The notes beneath the pieces are model-generated. The model was not told the origin of the DNA, ran no database searches, and worked only from the letters and a program-made list of their open reading frames with translations. Shown here in pieces: positions 16,777 to 25,763 of a DNA stretch of 64,000 nt; the first letter of the stretch is position 1; the number at the start of each line of letters is the position of its first letter. Source of the DNA: Anaerorhabdus sp964386325. GTDB taxonomy: Bacteria > Bacillota_I > Bacilli_A > Erysipelotrichales > Erysipelotrichaceae. Position numbers and translations under genes: made by a program. The stretch spans positions 1 through 64,000 of the forward strand of contig CAYLQY010000016.1 of the NCBI GenBank assembly GCA_964386325.1, read 5' to 3'.

Positions 16777-17202
16777 TTAGATCTCCTTTATGTAGTCTTC
16801 ATCACTAATCACTGTAAATCCTTCTTTTAATAATAGTTCTGCCGTGACACCATGTCCTTCAATAACAGTATGACTAAATGTGCCATCATAAATTTTATCC
16901 ACGCCACATGAAGGACTTTTAGCCTTCAAAATAACTTCGGTAACTTGATGTTTTTTGCATAGCTCCAATGTTTTTTGAGCACCCCTAATATATGCATCGG
17001 TTACATCTTCGCCAAGCTCTGTCAGTATGCGATTATTTACTCTTTCAGCCGGCGTTCTTGGTATCTTTAAACCACCCAAAACTTCTGGGCAAATCATAAT
17101 AGCTTCATTATTTTCTACCATTTCTTTAAAGTCATGTCTTTCATGACTTTTCCCACTATAACTACAACATACACCACAAAGACATGCACTAATTGCTTTC
17201 AT
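16777..17202 (-). CDS. DUF523 (YbbK-like) protein
   Basis: 141 residues beginning SACLCGVCCSYSGKSH, with ICPEVLGGLKIPRTPAE and KAKSPSCGVDKIYDGTFS, the conserved blocks of DUF523. The several conserved cysteines suggest a metal or Fe-S centre, but function is unknown. Start after GGTGATAAT. Operon with the DUF1801 gene. Confidence 0.9.
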   Translation of the reverse strand: MKAISACLCGVCCSYSGKSHERHDFKEMVENNEAIMICPEVLGGLKIPRTPAERVNNRILTELGEDVTDAYIRGAQKTLELCKKHQVTEVILKAKSPSCGVDKIYDGTFSHTVIEGHGVTAELLLKEGFTVISDEDYIKEI

Positions 17203-17227
17203 ATTATCACCATCAAAATTATATCAT

Positions 17228-17251
17228 AGAAAAAGGAGTTCTACTCCTTTT
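17228..17251 (-). terminator. terminator of the XRE regulator gene
   Basis: Nine-pair perfect stem AAAAGGAGT / ACTCCTTTT with a three-base loop, followed on the minus strand by TTCTAT; overlaps the stop codon. Confidence 0.8.
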
Positions 17252-17630
17252 CATGGATCAGTGACACTTTAGTATCTGATATTGAATAATTGGTTTCTCC
17301 TTCACTTATTATTTCAATAAACAGACGAATTGATTTTCGCTTTTCTTTTGAACACTTACGATATGCAAGTATCATTTCCATTTCATGTTTAGATATTAAT
17401 AGGTCATTTTTATGAATTTTTCTATTTTTATTATCATATCCTATTAAAGTGTTAATATCAGTGTCAAATGTATCAGCTATTTTCTTCATCATTTCAAAAT
17501 CCGGTTCTGCTGTGTCATTTTCATATCGTGATATCGCTTTAGCACTAACACCACAAATTTCTGCTAATTCCTTTTGTGTAAAATTCTTATTTTTACGCAA
17601 ATATTGTACTCTTGTTCCAAATGAAATCAT
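17241..17630 (-). CDS. XRE family HTH transcriptional regulator
   Basis: 129 residues with an N-terminal Cro/CI helix-turn-helix (about 7-60; TQKELAEICGVSAKAISRYENDTAEP) and a charged helical tail (KHEMEMILAYRKCSKEKRKSIRLFIEII). The ATG at 17630 is preferred because AGGGGGG lies six to seven bases upstream; an in-frame GTG seven codons earlier has no site. Possibly autoregulatory through the inverted repeat just upstream. It is divergent from htpG. Confidence 0.88.
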   Translation of the reverse strand: MISFGTRVQYLRKNKNFTQKELAEICGVSAKAISRYENDTAEPDFEMMKKIADTFDTDINTLIGYDNKNRKIHKNDLLISKHEMEMILAYRKCSKEKRKSIRLFIEIISEGETNYSISDTKVSLIHEKE

Positions 17631-17652
17631 CACAACCCCCCTCGGTTGCACA

Positions 17653-17668
17653 GTATAAACTATATACG
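17653..17668. promoter_or_regulatory. candidate operator of the XRE regulator
   Basis: Inverted repeat GTATA-N6-TATAC about 23 bases upstream of the regulator start. Typical of XRE autoregulation sites, but short and AT-rich. Confidence 0.3.
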
Positions 17669-17747
17669 TTTCAATTTCTTTAATTTCTCATTTTTGTAGA
17701 TTGTGTGTGGTCTAAAATGACAAATAAAAGGTATTTTCGCAAACCTC

Positions 17748-17776
17748 TTGAAATTTATTTAAATAGGTGTTATATT
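17748..17776 (+). promoter_or_regulatory. htpG promoter
   Basis: -35 TTGAAA (17748-17753), 17-base spacer, -10 TATATT (17771-17776): a good sigma-A type promoter. Transcription would start near 17783, inside the CIRCE element. Confidence 0.8.
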
Positions 17777-17779
17777 ATT

Positions 17780-17806
17780 TTAGCAGTCACAAGTATTGAG
17801 TGCTAA
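17780..17806. promoter_or_regulatory. CIRCE element (HrcA operator) of htpG
   Basis: TTAGCAGTC at 17780-17788, nine-base spacer, GAGTGCTAA at 17798-17806. This matches the CIRCE consensus TTAGCACTC-N9-GAGTGCTAA with a single mismatch. It covers the predicted start site and ends where the ribosome site begins, so HrcA should repress htpG until heat or misfolding stress. Confidence 0.93.
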
Positions 17807-17820
17807 GGAGGAAATATACT

Positions 17821-19716
17821 ATGGCAAAGAAACAGTTTAAAGCTGAATCCAAAAGACTTCTTGACTTAATGATTAACTCTATTTACACAAATCGTGAGAT
17901 ATTCTTAAGAGAGTTGATTTCTAATGCATCAGATGCTTTGGATAAGCGTTATTATCTATCACTTACGGATGATGGTAAACGAATCGATAAAAAGAATTTA
18001 AAAATTGATATTAGTGCTGATAAAGCCAATCGAACATTAACAATTTCTGATACTGGTATCGGTATGACAGAAAAAGAATTAGAATCAAATCTTGGTACAA
18101 TCGCAAAAAGTGGTTCATTAGAATTCAAAAAAGAACTTGATGATGCAACAAAAAACATTGATATCATCGGTCAATTTGGTGTTGGATTCTATTCTGCTTT
18201 CATGGTTGCGAAGAAGATTACTGTTGAAACTAGATCAATTGACAGTGATGTTGCTTATTCTTGGGTAAGTGAAGGCGAAGATGGTTATACCATTAATACA
18301 ATAGATCGTGATCAAGTAGGTACTACAATTACTTTGGAACTTAAAGATGATACTACTGAAGATAACTACAGTGACTTCCTTGAAAGTTATCAAATTCAAC
18401 AACTTGTTACAAAATATTCAGATTATGTACGTTACCCAATTGAAATGATGATTGAAACGCAAAAACCTAAGAGTGATAATCCTGATGAGTTTGAAACAGT
18501 ACTAGAAAACAAAACACTTAACTCAATGGTTCCATTATGGAAGAAAAATCGAAAGAAAATTAAACCTGAGGAATATAATGAATTCTATAAGAGTAAGTTC
18601 ATGGATTGGGAAGATCCACAAAAAGTAATTCATTACAATGTAGAAGGTAATATTTCATATAACGCTTTATTATTTATTCCTGGAAAAACACCATACAATT
18701 TCTACAATGCTGATTATGAACCAGGATTACAACTTTATTGTAAAGGTGTATTTATCATGGATAAGGCAAAAGACCTTCTTCCTGACTATTTCCGATTTGT
18801 TAAAGGATTAATTGATAGTGATGATTTAAATCTAAACATCTCACGTGAAATTCTTCAACAAGATCGCCAAATGAAAGTATTAGCTCAAAGTATTGAAAAG
18901 AAGATTAAAAATAATCTTGAAGAAATGCTTAAGGGTGAAAGAGAAGAATATGAAAAGTTCTTCGCTAACTTTGGATTAACATTAAAATATGGCATCTATC
19001 AAGATTATGGTATGCATAAAGATACTCTTCAAAATTTGATTCTATTTAAATCAAGTAAAGAAGACAAATATATAACTTTAGAAGAATATGTAGATCGCAT
19101 GCAAGAAGGACAAGATTTAATTTATTACGCTTGTGGTGAAACGATTGATGCAATAAAGAAACTCCCTCAAATGGAAAGACTTCAAGAAAAAAATCTAGAA
19201 GTTCTATACTTCATTGATGATGTTGATGAATTCGCTATCAATATCTTAAATACATATAAAGACAAAAAATTCAAATCTGTAAATCAAGGCGATTTAGGTT
19301 TAGATAGTGAAGAAGAAAAGAAAGAAAAAGAAGAAAAAGCTAAAGAAAATCAATCATTACTATCTAGTATGAAAGATGCTTTAACTGATAAAGTTAAGGA
19401 AGTTAGAATCTCTTCACGTTTAAAATCACATCCTGTATGTTTAGTCTCTGATGAAGGAATCTCTCTTGAAATGGAAAAAGTTCTATCACAAGCACCAAAC
19501 AGTCAAGGAATTAAAGCTAATAAAATTTTGGAAATTAATCCAGATCATGAAATCTTTAAAACACTTCAAAAAGCATATGAAAAAAATCCTGAACAAGTTA
19601 AAGATTATGCGGATGTATTATACAACCAAGCTTTACTTATTGAAGGATTACCAATTGAAGATCCAATTGCTTATGCAAACAAAATTTGTGATTTGATGAT
19701 TAATGCAAATAAATAA
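17821..19716 (+). CDS. htpG: molecular chaperone HtpG (Hsp90)
   Basis: 631 residues. N-terminal ATPase (GHKL) motifs: NREIFLRELISNASDALDK with the Mg-binding Asn, SDTGIGMT, and the lid GQFGVGFYSAFMVA. The middle domain has FYNADYEPGLQLYCKGVFIMDKAKDLLPDYFRFVKG and the catalytic-arginine segment NLNISREILQQDR; the C-terminal dimer domain follows a Lys/Glu-rich linker. The ATG at 17821 follows AAGGAGG; an earlier in-frame TTG lies inside the CIRCE element and is rejected. Acts in the cytoplasm as a stress chaperone. Confidence 0.97.
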   Translation: MAKKQFKAESKRLLDLMINSIYTNREIFLRELISNASDALDKRYYLSLTDDGKRIDKKNLKIDISADKANRTLTISDTGIGMTEKELESNLGTIAKSGSLEFKKELDDATKNIDIIGQFGVGFYSAFMVAKKITVETRSIDSDVAYSWVSEGEDGYTINTIDRDQVGTTITLELKDDTTEDNYSDFLESYQIQQLVTKYSDYVRYPIEMMIETQKPKSDNPDEFETVLENKTLNSMVPLWKKNRKKIKPEEYNEFYKSKFMDWEDPQKVIHYNVEGNISYNALLFIPGKTPYNFYNADYEPGLQLYCKGVFIMDKAKDLLPDYFRFVKGLIDSDDLNLNISREILQQDRQMKVLAQSIEKKIKNNLEEMLKGEREEYEKFFANFGLTLKYGIYQDYGMHKDTLQNLILFKSSKEDKYITLEEYVDRMQEGQDLIYYACGETIDAIKKLPQMERLQEKNLEVLYFIDDVDEFAINILNTYKDKKFKSVNQGDLGLDSEEEKKEKEEKAKENQSLLSSMKDALTDKVKEVRISSRLKSHPVCLVSDEGISLEMEKVLSQAPNSQGIKANKILEINPDHEIFKTLQKAYEKNPEQVKDYADVLYNQALLIEGLPIEDPIAYANKICDLMINANK

Positions 19717-19739
19717 GAGTTCAATATGAACTCTTTTTT
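19715..19739 (+). terminator. htpG terminator
   Basis: AAGAGTTCA / TGAACTCTT nine-pair stem, three-base loop, then four Ts. It also overlaps the end of the convergent CDF gene. Confidence 0.9.
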
Positions 19740-20904
19740 AATAATATCCATGCTCAAATGTAATTACTGTATAAATATTATCTTCTCTCTTTGTTAATTC
19801 TGCATCAATCCGATTTTTAATCTCGTCCGCTGTCAAATGAAATTCAAATGGCACTTGTAAATCAAAAATCAAATTCGTATGCGTTGGACCAATTACAACT
19901 CTAAAATCATGCATTGATAACTTGGGATCAATTGAAGTAATAATTTCTTTCATTAATTCCTTATGAGAGTTAACTACGACATCATCAATCTGAATAGGAT
20001 CCATATGAATGGTCATAATGATGTGCAGTTCTTTTTCTATGCGTCTTTCTATTTCATCAACCAAATCGTGAATAACTAAAAAATCTTGGGTACAATCTAC
20101 TTCAACATGTACACTACCAATCATATTTCCAGGACCATAGTTATGGATAATTAAATCATGAATACCTAAAATTTTAGGATTCGCTAATACGATTGCTTTT
20201 ATCTTATCGACAAGTTCTTGTTCAACTGGTTGACCAATTAATTCATCAATGGTTGATCGAATAATCCCAATACCAGAAATAAAGACAAAGATAGAAACAA
20301 GAATACCCATTGCACCATCTAATGGTAAATCGGTGAATAATGAACTAACCAATGCTATCATTGTTGCAGAGGTTGCAATAACATCATTCAAACTATCTTT
20401 GCTTGTCGCAATCATTGCAGAATTATTAATTCTTTTACCTAATGTTCTATTAAATAGACTCATCCACAACTTTACAAAGATTGATAAAATCAACGAGATT
20501 AATACCACCGTACTATAAATTACTGGTTCAGGATTCAATAATTTATCAACTGATGTTTTAAATAATTCAAAACCAACTAATAAAATAATTACTGAAATGA
20601 TGAAACTAACAATGTATTCAATTCTTCCATGACCAAATGGATGATCACGATCTGCTGGTTTTGCAGCTAACTTATATCCAAACAAAGTAACAATACAACT
20701 TGCAGAATCTGATAAGTTATTGAATGCATCGGATGTTATTGCAATGGAGTTTGTAATAAATCCTAAAAATAATTTTACTGCAAATAAAATAACATTACAT
20801 ACAATACCCACAAGACTACTTAAAGTACCATAACTTGAACGTACTTTTTCATTCTCTACATCATTATAATTCTTCACAAATTGCTTAACTAAAAAGTTAA
20901 CCAT
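19738..20904 (-). CDS. cation diffusion facilitator exporter, probably manganese type
   Basis: 388 residues, longer than the usual 300. Six membrane helices, then two successive cytoplasmic ferredoxin-like stretches (about 215-300 and 310-388). The transport site reads N62-x3-D66 in helix 2 and D170-x3-D174 in helix 5. Zinc exporters usually have H-x3-D in helix 5, while D-x3-D there is linked to Mn2+ export (MntE/CDF-Mn), so manganese is the best guess. HPFGHGRIEY between helices 2 and 3 is the standard CDF loop. Starts after GAGAGGTAAG. It lies 21 bases after a membrane-protein gene. Confidence 0.9.
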   Translation of the reverse strand: MVNFLVKQFVKNYNDVENEKVRSSYGTLSSLVGIVCNVILFAVKLFLGFITNSIAITSDAFNNLSDSASCIVTLFGYKLAAKPADRDHPFGHGRIEYIVSFIISVIILLVGFELFKTSVDKLLNPEPVIYSTVVLISLILSIFVKLWMSLFNRTLGKRINNSAMIATSKDSLNDVIATSATMIALVSSLFTDLPLDGAMGILVSIFVFISGIGIIRSTIDELIGQPVEQELVDKIKAIVLANPKILGIHDLIIHNYGPGNMIGSVHVEVDCTQDFLVIHDLVDEIERRIEKELHIIMTIHMDPIQIDDVVVNSHKELMKEIITSIDPKLSMHDFRVVIGPTHTNLIFDLQVPFEFHLTADEIKNRIDAELTKREDNIYTVITFEHGYY

Positions 20905-20925
20905 GCCTTACCTCTCAACTTCATT

Positions 20926-21465
20926 TTATTGTAAACGAACCTTCTTAGATTCAAGGTTTATGTTATATTTTAAACTGTTTTGAAGATAAGTAAAGGATAT
21001 TGTTATTAAAAGTGGAGAAAACATAAGAATTAAGAATTGTAATATTTCTAAACGCATATTTGTACTCAATAATGGCAATAAAAGAATCATAAACATCGCC
21101 AATATCAGTAAGGCACACATAACTTGAATCGAATTTAAAATAAAGTTTTTAATAACTTTTTTACTTCGTAAATAAACTACTTTCCAGCATCCGCAAGAGA
21201 TTACAATACTTATTGCTAAGAAGGTATAAGACCATGTGCTAGCATGACCTATGAATAAGAGTATTATAATCTCTATTATCGCGATGCAACTGTTATGGAT
21301 AATAAACTTACCCATTATCTTTCTTGAAGGGTTGAGAACACCCAATGATAGAAAAGCAGCAGTGCAAGATAAAAATAGAGATGGCGTGGGATATCCAGCA
21401 ATGGCATAATCACATGCTAATACCGTACAAGCAAGAATAAAGATATAAGCATTTTTTAATTTCAT
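20926..21465 (-). CDS. five- to six-helix membrane protein of unknown function
   Basis: 179 residues, mostly hydrophobic, with a short positively charged loop (YLRSKKVIKN) in the middle and a charged C-terminal tail. No family recognised. It has a strong ribosome site (GAAGGAGG) and is transcribed away from the WYL regulator, which may control it. The downstream CDF gene is 21 bases away and may be co-transcribed. Confidence 0.7.
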   Translation of the reverse strand: MKLKNAYIFILACTVLACDYAIAGYPTPSLFLSCTAAFLSLGVLNPSRKIMGKFIIHNSCIAIIEIIILLFIGHASTWSYTFLAISIVISCGCWKVVYLRSKKVIKNFILNSIQVMCALLILAMFMILLLPLLSTNMRLEILQFLILMFSPLLITISFTYLQNSLKYNINLESKKVRLQ

Positions 21466-21513
21466 AAGTGTTCCTCCTTCAAGTGTTATTACTTTACCAT
21501 AGGAAGAAAATAG

Positions 21514-21537
21514 TACTGTCCTATTTTTGGTACAGTA
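21514..21537. promoter_or_regulatory. candidate operator between membrane protein and WYL regulator
   Basis: Inverted repeat TACTGT-N12-ACAGTA in the 96-base divergent intergenic region, about 25 bases upstream of the regulator start. The position suits control of both directions. Confidence 0.4.
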
Positions 21538-21561
21538 TGATATTATTATAGTGGTGATAAG

Positions 21562-22515
21562 ATGAATACAACAAAACTTAGATTATTATACTTAATCGAT
21601 TTATTTAAACAGGATACAAATGAAACAAACCCCGTTACAATGCCTGATATATTAGATTATCTTTACGAAAAAGGAATAGTAGCTGAAAGAAAATCACTCT
21701 ATGAAGATATTGATACACTTAAAACATGGGGACTTGATATTCTTTATATTCGTCCTCAAGGTTATTACTTAGCATCATCCGACTTTGATATTATTGAGAT
21801 TAAACTACTCGTTGATGCGATTGCATCTAGTGACTTTCTTACTAAGAAAAAAACAATTGAACTTCAAAAAAAACTATTGAGTTGCATTAATCACTATGAT
21901 CAAAAAAGTATTGAACATCAACTTTTTCAAAATCCTAATAAATTCAAGAACGAAAATATCTTCTATTCTTTAGACACTATACAAAGTGCCATCAACAAGA
22001 ATTCGTCAATACAATTCATGTATTTTGACATCACAATAGACAAACAAAAAAAGTATCGAAAAGATTCGACACCCTATCATTTAATTCCTTATGCGCTACT
22101 CTATGAAAATCAACGTTACTATTGCATTGGTTATTCATCCAAGCATAATAATTTTTCACACTATCGTGTTGATAAAATGGATCAAGTTATTTCACTTGAT
22201 GATTTTAATGAAAAGAAGAATTTCAATCTATCAAGATATAAAACAACTAATTTCAATATGACATTAGGACAAATAGAAAATATTACATTAGAATTTGATT
22301 TATCATTAACTAACATTGTATTTGATACCTTTGGACAAGATGTATTTATTCAGAAAGTCAGTCCTACAACATTTACAATCAACTTATCTACTACCCTTTC
22401 ATCTAACTTTATTGGATGGTTATTACAGTTTGGTAAGAAAGTAAAAGTACTTTCCCCTTCATCACTCATTGAAGATATTAAACGTTTAATTGATGAAGTT
22501 CAGGAAGTTTACTAA
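21562..22515 (+). CDS. WYL-domain HTH transcriptional regulator
   Basis: 317 residues. Winged helix at the N-terminus (about 5-65, TMPDILDYLYEKGIVAERKSLYEDIDTLKTWG), then a WYL domain (about 150-215: SIQFMYFDITIDKQKKYRKDSTPYHLIPYALLYENQRYYCIGYS..HYRVDKM) and the C-terminal WCX-type extension. WYL proteins sense nucleic-acid or small-molecule ligands. Its last 38 bases overlap the 3' end of the convergent mutY gene. Confidence 0.92.
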   Translation: MNTTKLRLLYLIDLFKQDTNETNPVTMPDILDYLYEKGIVAERKSLYEDIDTLKTWGLDILYIRPQGYYLASSDFDIIEIKLLVDAIASSDFLTKKKTIELQKKLLSCINHYDQKSIEHQLFQNPNKFKNENIFYSLDTIQSAINKNSSIQFMYFDITIDKQKKYRKDSTPYHLIPYALLYENQRYYCIGYSSKHNNFSHYRVDKMDQVISLDDFNEKKNFNLSRYKTTNFNMTLGQIENITLEFDLSLTNIVFDTFGQDVFIQKVSPTTFTINLSTTLSSNFIGWLLQFGKKVKVLSPSSLIEDIKRLIDEVQEVY

Positions 22516-23488
22516 GATCTTTTAATAATTTCTTATGAGCAGTTACCATTGGATAATTATGAATATCTTCCATTTTAACCCATGTGCAGTCATCTAATTC
22601 AATCTTCTTATTCATAAACACGAGAAAGCAATTCATATGCCATATCAAATGGGAAAAAACATGTTTTCTCTTTTTTAATTCTTCACCTTGGATATTATAA
22701 GGTGTATCAAATTGTGGTAGTCGATAATAATCCTTCATAAGACCATCACGATCATCACTACTTAAGCAAATCTCATCCTTACATAGTAAGACATAGGTAT
22801 ATACTTCTAACTCTCTAGGAGCCTTCATTTTAGTTTTAACTGGAAAATTTTCTTCGATTCCTAATTCATGTGCCTTACATTCATCACAAAGTGGACATAA
22901 GCTACACATTGGTTTTTTCGGAGTACATACCATTGCGCCTATTTCCATAAGTCCTTGTGTGAAATGTGATGGATTTGAATCTTTCATCCATGTCTTACAT
23001 ATTTCGGTAACTTTTCTTCGTGTAGTAAGCTTAGTAATGTCATCATCTAAAGCAAAATAACGTGTTATAACACGAAAAACATTACCATCTACTGCAGGAA
23101 CTTCTTCACCAAACGCAATGCTTAAAATAGCTCCTGCTGTATAGTCGCCAATACCTTCTATTTTTTGTATTTCAGTTGGATCACTAGGAATGATTCCACC
23201 ATAATTCTCCATCACTGTGATAGCACCCTGATGTAACTTACGGGCACGATTATAATATCCTAAACCTTGCCATACCATTAACACATCTTGTAAATCCGCC
23301 TGAGCAAGTTTTTCGATTGTAGGCCACTTATTCATCCACGTTTCATAGTACGGTAACATGGTATCAATACGGGTTTGTTGAGCCATAATTTCACTGACCC
23401 AAATTGCATAAGGATCACTTGTTTTTCTAAAAGGTAAATCACGATAATTCGCTCGATACCACTCTTCAATTTTTTCGCTTACTTTCAT
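22478..23488 (-). CDS. mutY: A/G-specific adenine DNA glycosylase
   Basis: Removes adenine mispaired with 8-oxoguanine. 336 residues: LPFRKTSDPYAIWVSEIMAQQTR, helix-hairpin-helix KIEGIGDYTAGAILSIAFGEEVPAVDGNV with the catalytic Asp, the Fe-S loop C-x6-C-x2-C-x5-C (CTPKKPMCSLCPLCDEC) and a C-terminal NUDIX-like domain for recognising 8-oxoG. The ATG at 23488 follows GGGAGGG; an ATG 15 bases upstream has no site. Divergent from the sirtuin gene. Confidence 0.96.
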   Translation of the reverse strand: MKVSEKIEEWYRANYRDLPFRKTSDPYAIWVSEIMAQQTRIDTMLPYYETWMNKWPTIEKLAQADLQDVLMVWQGLGYYNRARKLHQGAITVMENYGGIIPSDPTEIQKIEGIGDYTAGAILSIAFGEEVPAVDGNVFRVITRYFALDDDITKLTTRRKVTEICKTWMKDSNPSHFTQGLMEIGAMVCTPKKPMCSLCPLCDECKAHELGIEENFPVKTKMKAPRELEVYTYVLLCKDEICLSSDDRDGLMKDYYRLPQFDTPYNIQGEELKKRKHVFSHLIWHMNCFLVFMNKKIELDDCTWVKMEDIHNYPMVTAHKKLLKDLSKLPELHQLNV

Positions 23489-23530
23489 TTTATGCCCTCC
23501 CATACTATAATAAAGCTAGAGGAACTCCCA

Positions 23531-24250
23531 ATGAATGAAATTAATCAACTTCAAACTTTAATCGACTCTAGTCAAAAAATTGTATTTTTTACTGGTGCTG
23601 GAATTTCTACAGAGAGCAATATCCCTGATTTTCGAAGTGCTGATGGTCTCTATCAACAAACAAGTAAAATTCCACCTGAAACTATTTTAAGCCATACCTA
23701 CTTTATAAACAACCCTGATGATTTCTATAGATTCTATCGAGAAAATATGTTGTATCTTGATGCTTTACCAAATAGTGCACATAAATTCATTGCCAACTTA
23801 GAGATAAATGGAAAATGTATTGGTGTCATCACGCAAAATATTGATGGGTTACATCAATTAGCTGGTTCTAAACATGTCTGTGAACTTCATGGCTCTGTGT
23901 ATCGAAATACTTGCATGAAATGTCATAAACCACATTCTATATCAGCTATCATTAATAATGAATCAATCCCATTATGCGAATGTGGCGGAATAATTAAACC
24001 AGATGTCACTTTATATGAAGAAGCACTTGATGAAAATGTCATTGATGATGCCTTAAATCTGATTACTTCAGCCGATTTATTGATTGTTTGTGGAACTTCA
24101 TTATCTGTTTACCCAGCAGCTGGATTTATTCGTTATTTTTCAGGAAATAGTCTTGTCCTTCTTAATAAAACAGCAACTCCTTTTGATAATCAAGCAGACT
24201 TATGCATTCATGATTCCCTAGGAAATATATTCTCTCAAATTAAACTATAG
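23531..24250 (+). CDS. cobB: SIR2 family NAD-dependent protein deacylase
   Basis: 239 residues. NAD-binding motifs GAGISTESNIPDFRSADGLY, TQNIDGLH and the catalytic His in CELHGSVYRNTC; four zinc cysteines are present (CMKC and CEC-x-G). Late motifs GTSLSVYPAAGF and LLNKTATPFD fit the Rossmann fold. The ATG at 23531 is preferred to one at 23492, which would overlap the mutY promoter and lacks the AGAGGA ribosome site and family alignment. Confidence 0.95.
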   Translation: MNEINQLQTLIDSSQKIVFFTGAGISTESNIPDFRSADGLYQQTSKIPPETILSHTYFINNPDDFYRFYRENMLYLDALPNSAHKFIANLEINGKCIGVITQNIDGLHQLAGSKHVCELHGSVYRNTCMKCHKPHSISAIINNESIPLCECGGIIKPDVTLYEEALDENVIDDALNLITSADLLIVCGTSLSVYPAAGFIRYFSGNSLVLLNKTATPFDNQADLCIHDSLGNIFSQIKL

Positions 24251-24275
24251 AAAAAAGACCTAACGGTCTTTTTAT
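24251..24275. terminator. bidirectional terminator between cobB and the deacetylase gene
   Basis: AAAAAGACC-TAAC-GGTCTTTTT: eight to nine pairs with A and T runs on both sides, serving two convergent genes. Confidence 0.9.
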
Positions 24276-25651
24276 CTTGCATTGTAATATGATTTACCAT
24301 TCTCCATTTGAATTCCTTTAGCATTCATCATTTCATCAACTGTAACTACTTGGAACCCTTTTTCAATTAACATTGGAATTATTTGAATGGCTGCATCTCT
24401 TGATTCAGCATGTATATCATGAAGCAATATAATGTCACCATCTTTAGCCTTATTCATAGTTTCATCAATTGTACTTTGAACATCTCTAGTTTTCCAATCA
24501 AGTGTATCTATACTCCACATAATAAACGGATATGGTGATTCTTCACGCATTCGCTTACTTATCGCTCCATAAGGAGGTCTAAATGCTGTAACTTGATAAC
24601 ACCATTGACTAACATCTTCATAAACTTTTTGCGACGTTAAATAGAATTGTTCTTCAAGATTTTTCATCTTCGCCATATTTGGATGACTATAAGAATGACT
24701 TGCAACCTGGCTACCTGATTCAATTTCATCTAGAATAACTGCACTCCCTTTAGAAGTAATTCGATTACCAACCACAAAGAAAGTTGCTGCACTATCATAT
24801 TTTCTTAACGCTTCCAAAATTACTGGTGTATTTGTAACATGAGGACCATCGTCAAAGGTTAATGCTACCATCGGGCGATTTGGATCTACATAACGATTAG
24901 GAATATAAATAATAGGATCTGGAACACTTTGATCAATACCGAAATATATGCTAATATGCGAAGCTATTGTTGTTAAATCTAAGCTAAACTCAATTGTTTT
25001 TAGAGCAAGATTTTCAATTTTATAAACAAGGTTATTACCATCTAATGTAAAGTTTGTAAACAATTGCCCATTTCTATCTGTATTTTCTAAGAACTCTTTC
25101 GTATATGCAATATCTTGTAAATCACCATCTTGTTTACATTGCGTTCTTAAACTTTGCGTCATAAGTCGTAATGCAATATCATCATAAATAAGTGAAGTAT
25201 CAATAACTTTCCCATCACTTCTATTCAACCAAATTGATTGTATTTCAAAAGATTCACTATCATCCACCAATTTTGTTATCTCAAATTGATAATTTATTAA
25301 CTCGTCTGTAATAGGGAGAAATGAATAATCAACACGAACCATAATTTTCTTAGCTTCATTTTCTGTTTCAGCTACTAAGATTTGATTATATAGTTCTTCT
25401 GAAATACTTTTAATTGTATTCCCCAATTCATTATCTATTTTAGGGTAATAAACCATAACAGAGAGATGATTTGATACTTTCTTAAAAGCATCAATCTTAA
25501 CATTCTCTTCTTTATGATCTTTCACCTTCAACAAATATTCTGGTACATAATTCATAGCCAGTAGAATACTTGCAGAAATCCCACATAATATTGCGAAAGC
25601 AATTACTATAATTGCAATTTTTTTCTTTTTTATCGTTTTTTTCGTAACCAT
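24272..25651 (-). CDS. membrane-anchored polysaccharide deacetylase (NodB domain)
   Basis: 459 residues. A signal anchor (about 12-35) is followed by an extracellular alpha/beta region of about 190 residues and then a NodB catalytic domain (about 265-445): ALTFDDGPH with the metal Asp, SHSYSHPNM with the two metal histidines, RPPYGAISKR, and LLHDIHAES with the late catalytic His. This resembles PgdA-type peptidoglycan N-acetylglucosamine deacetylases, which confer lysozyme resistance. Substrate is inferred from the architecture. Monocistronic. Confidence 0.9.
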   Translation of the reverse strand: MVTKKTIKKKKIAIIVIAFAILCGISASILLAMNYVPEYLLKVKDHKEENVKIDAFKKVSNHLSVMVYYPKIDNELGNTIKSISEELYNQILVAETENEAKKIMVRVDYSFLPITDELINYQFEITKLVDDSESFEIQSIWLNRSDGKVIDTSLIYDDIALRLMTQSLRTQCKQDGDLQDIAYTKEFLENTDRNGQLFTNFTLDGNNLVYKIENLALKTIEFSLDLTTIASHISIYFGIDQSVPDPIIYIPNRYVDPNRPMVALTFDDGPHVTNTPVILEALRKYDSAATFFVVGNRITSKGSAVILDEIESGSQVASHSYSHPNMAKMKNLEEQFYLTSQKVYEDVSQWCYQVTAFRPPYGAISKRMREESPYPFIMWSIDTLDWKTRDVQSTIDETMNKAKDGDIILLHDIHAESRDAAIQIIPMLIEKGFQVVTVDEMMNAKGIQMENGKSYYNAR

Positions 25652-25763
25652 CATAACCTCAAATCTAAGTAATTATATTTAACCACCTACATGATAACAT
25701 AAAGTATTAAATACTTTGCCCGTTTTTCAAAATTAAGATGATTTTTAAAGAAATCTTTAGGTA

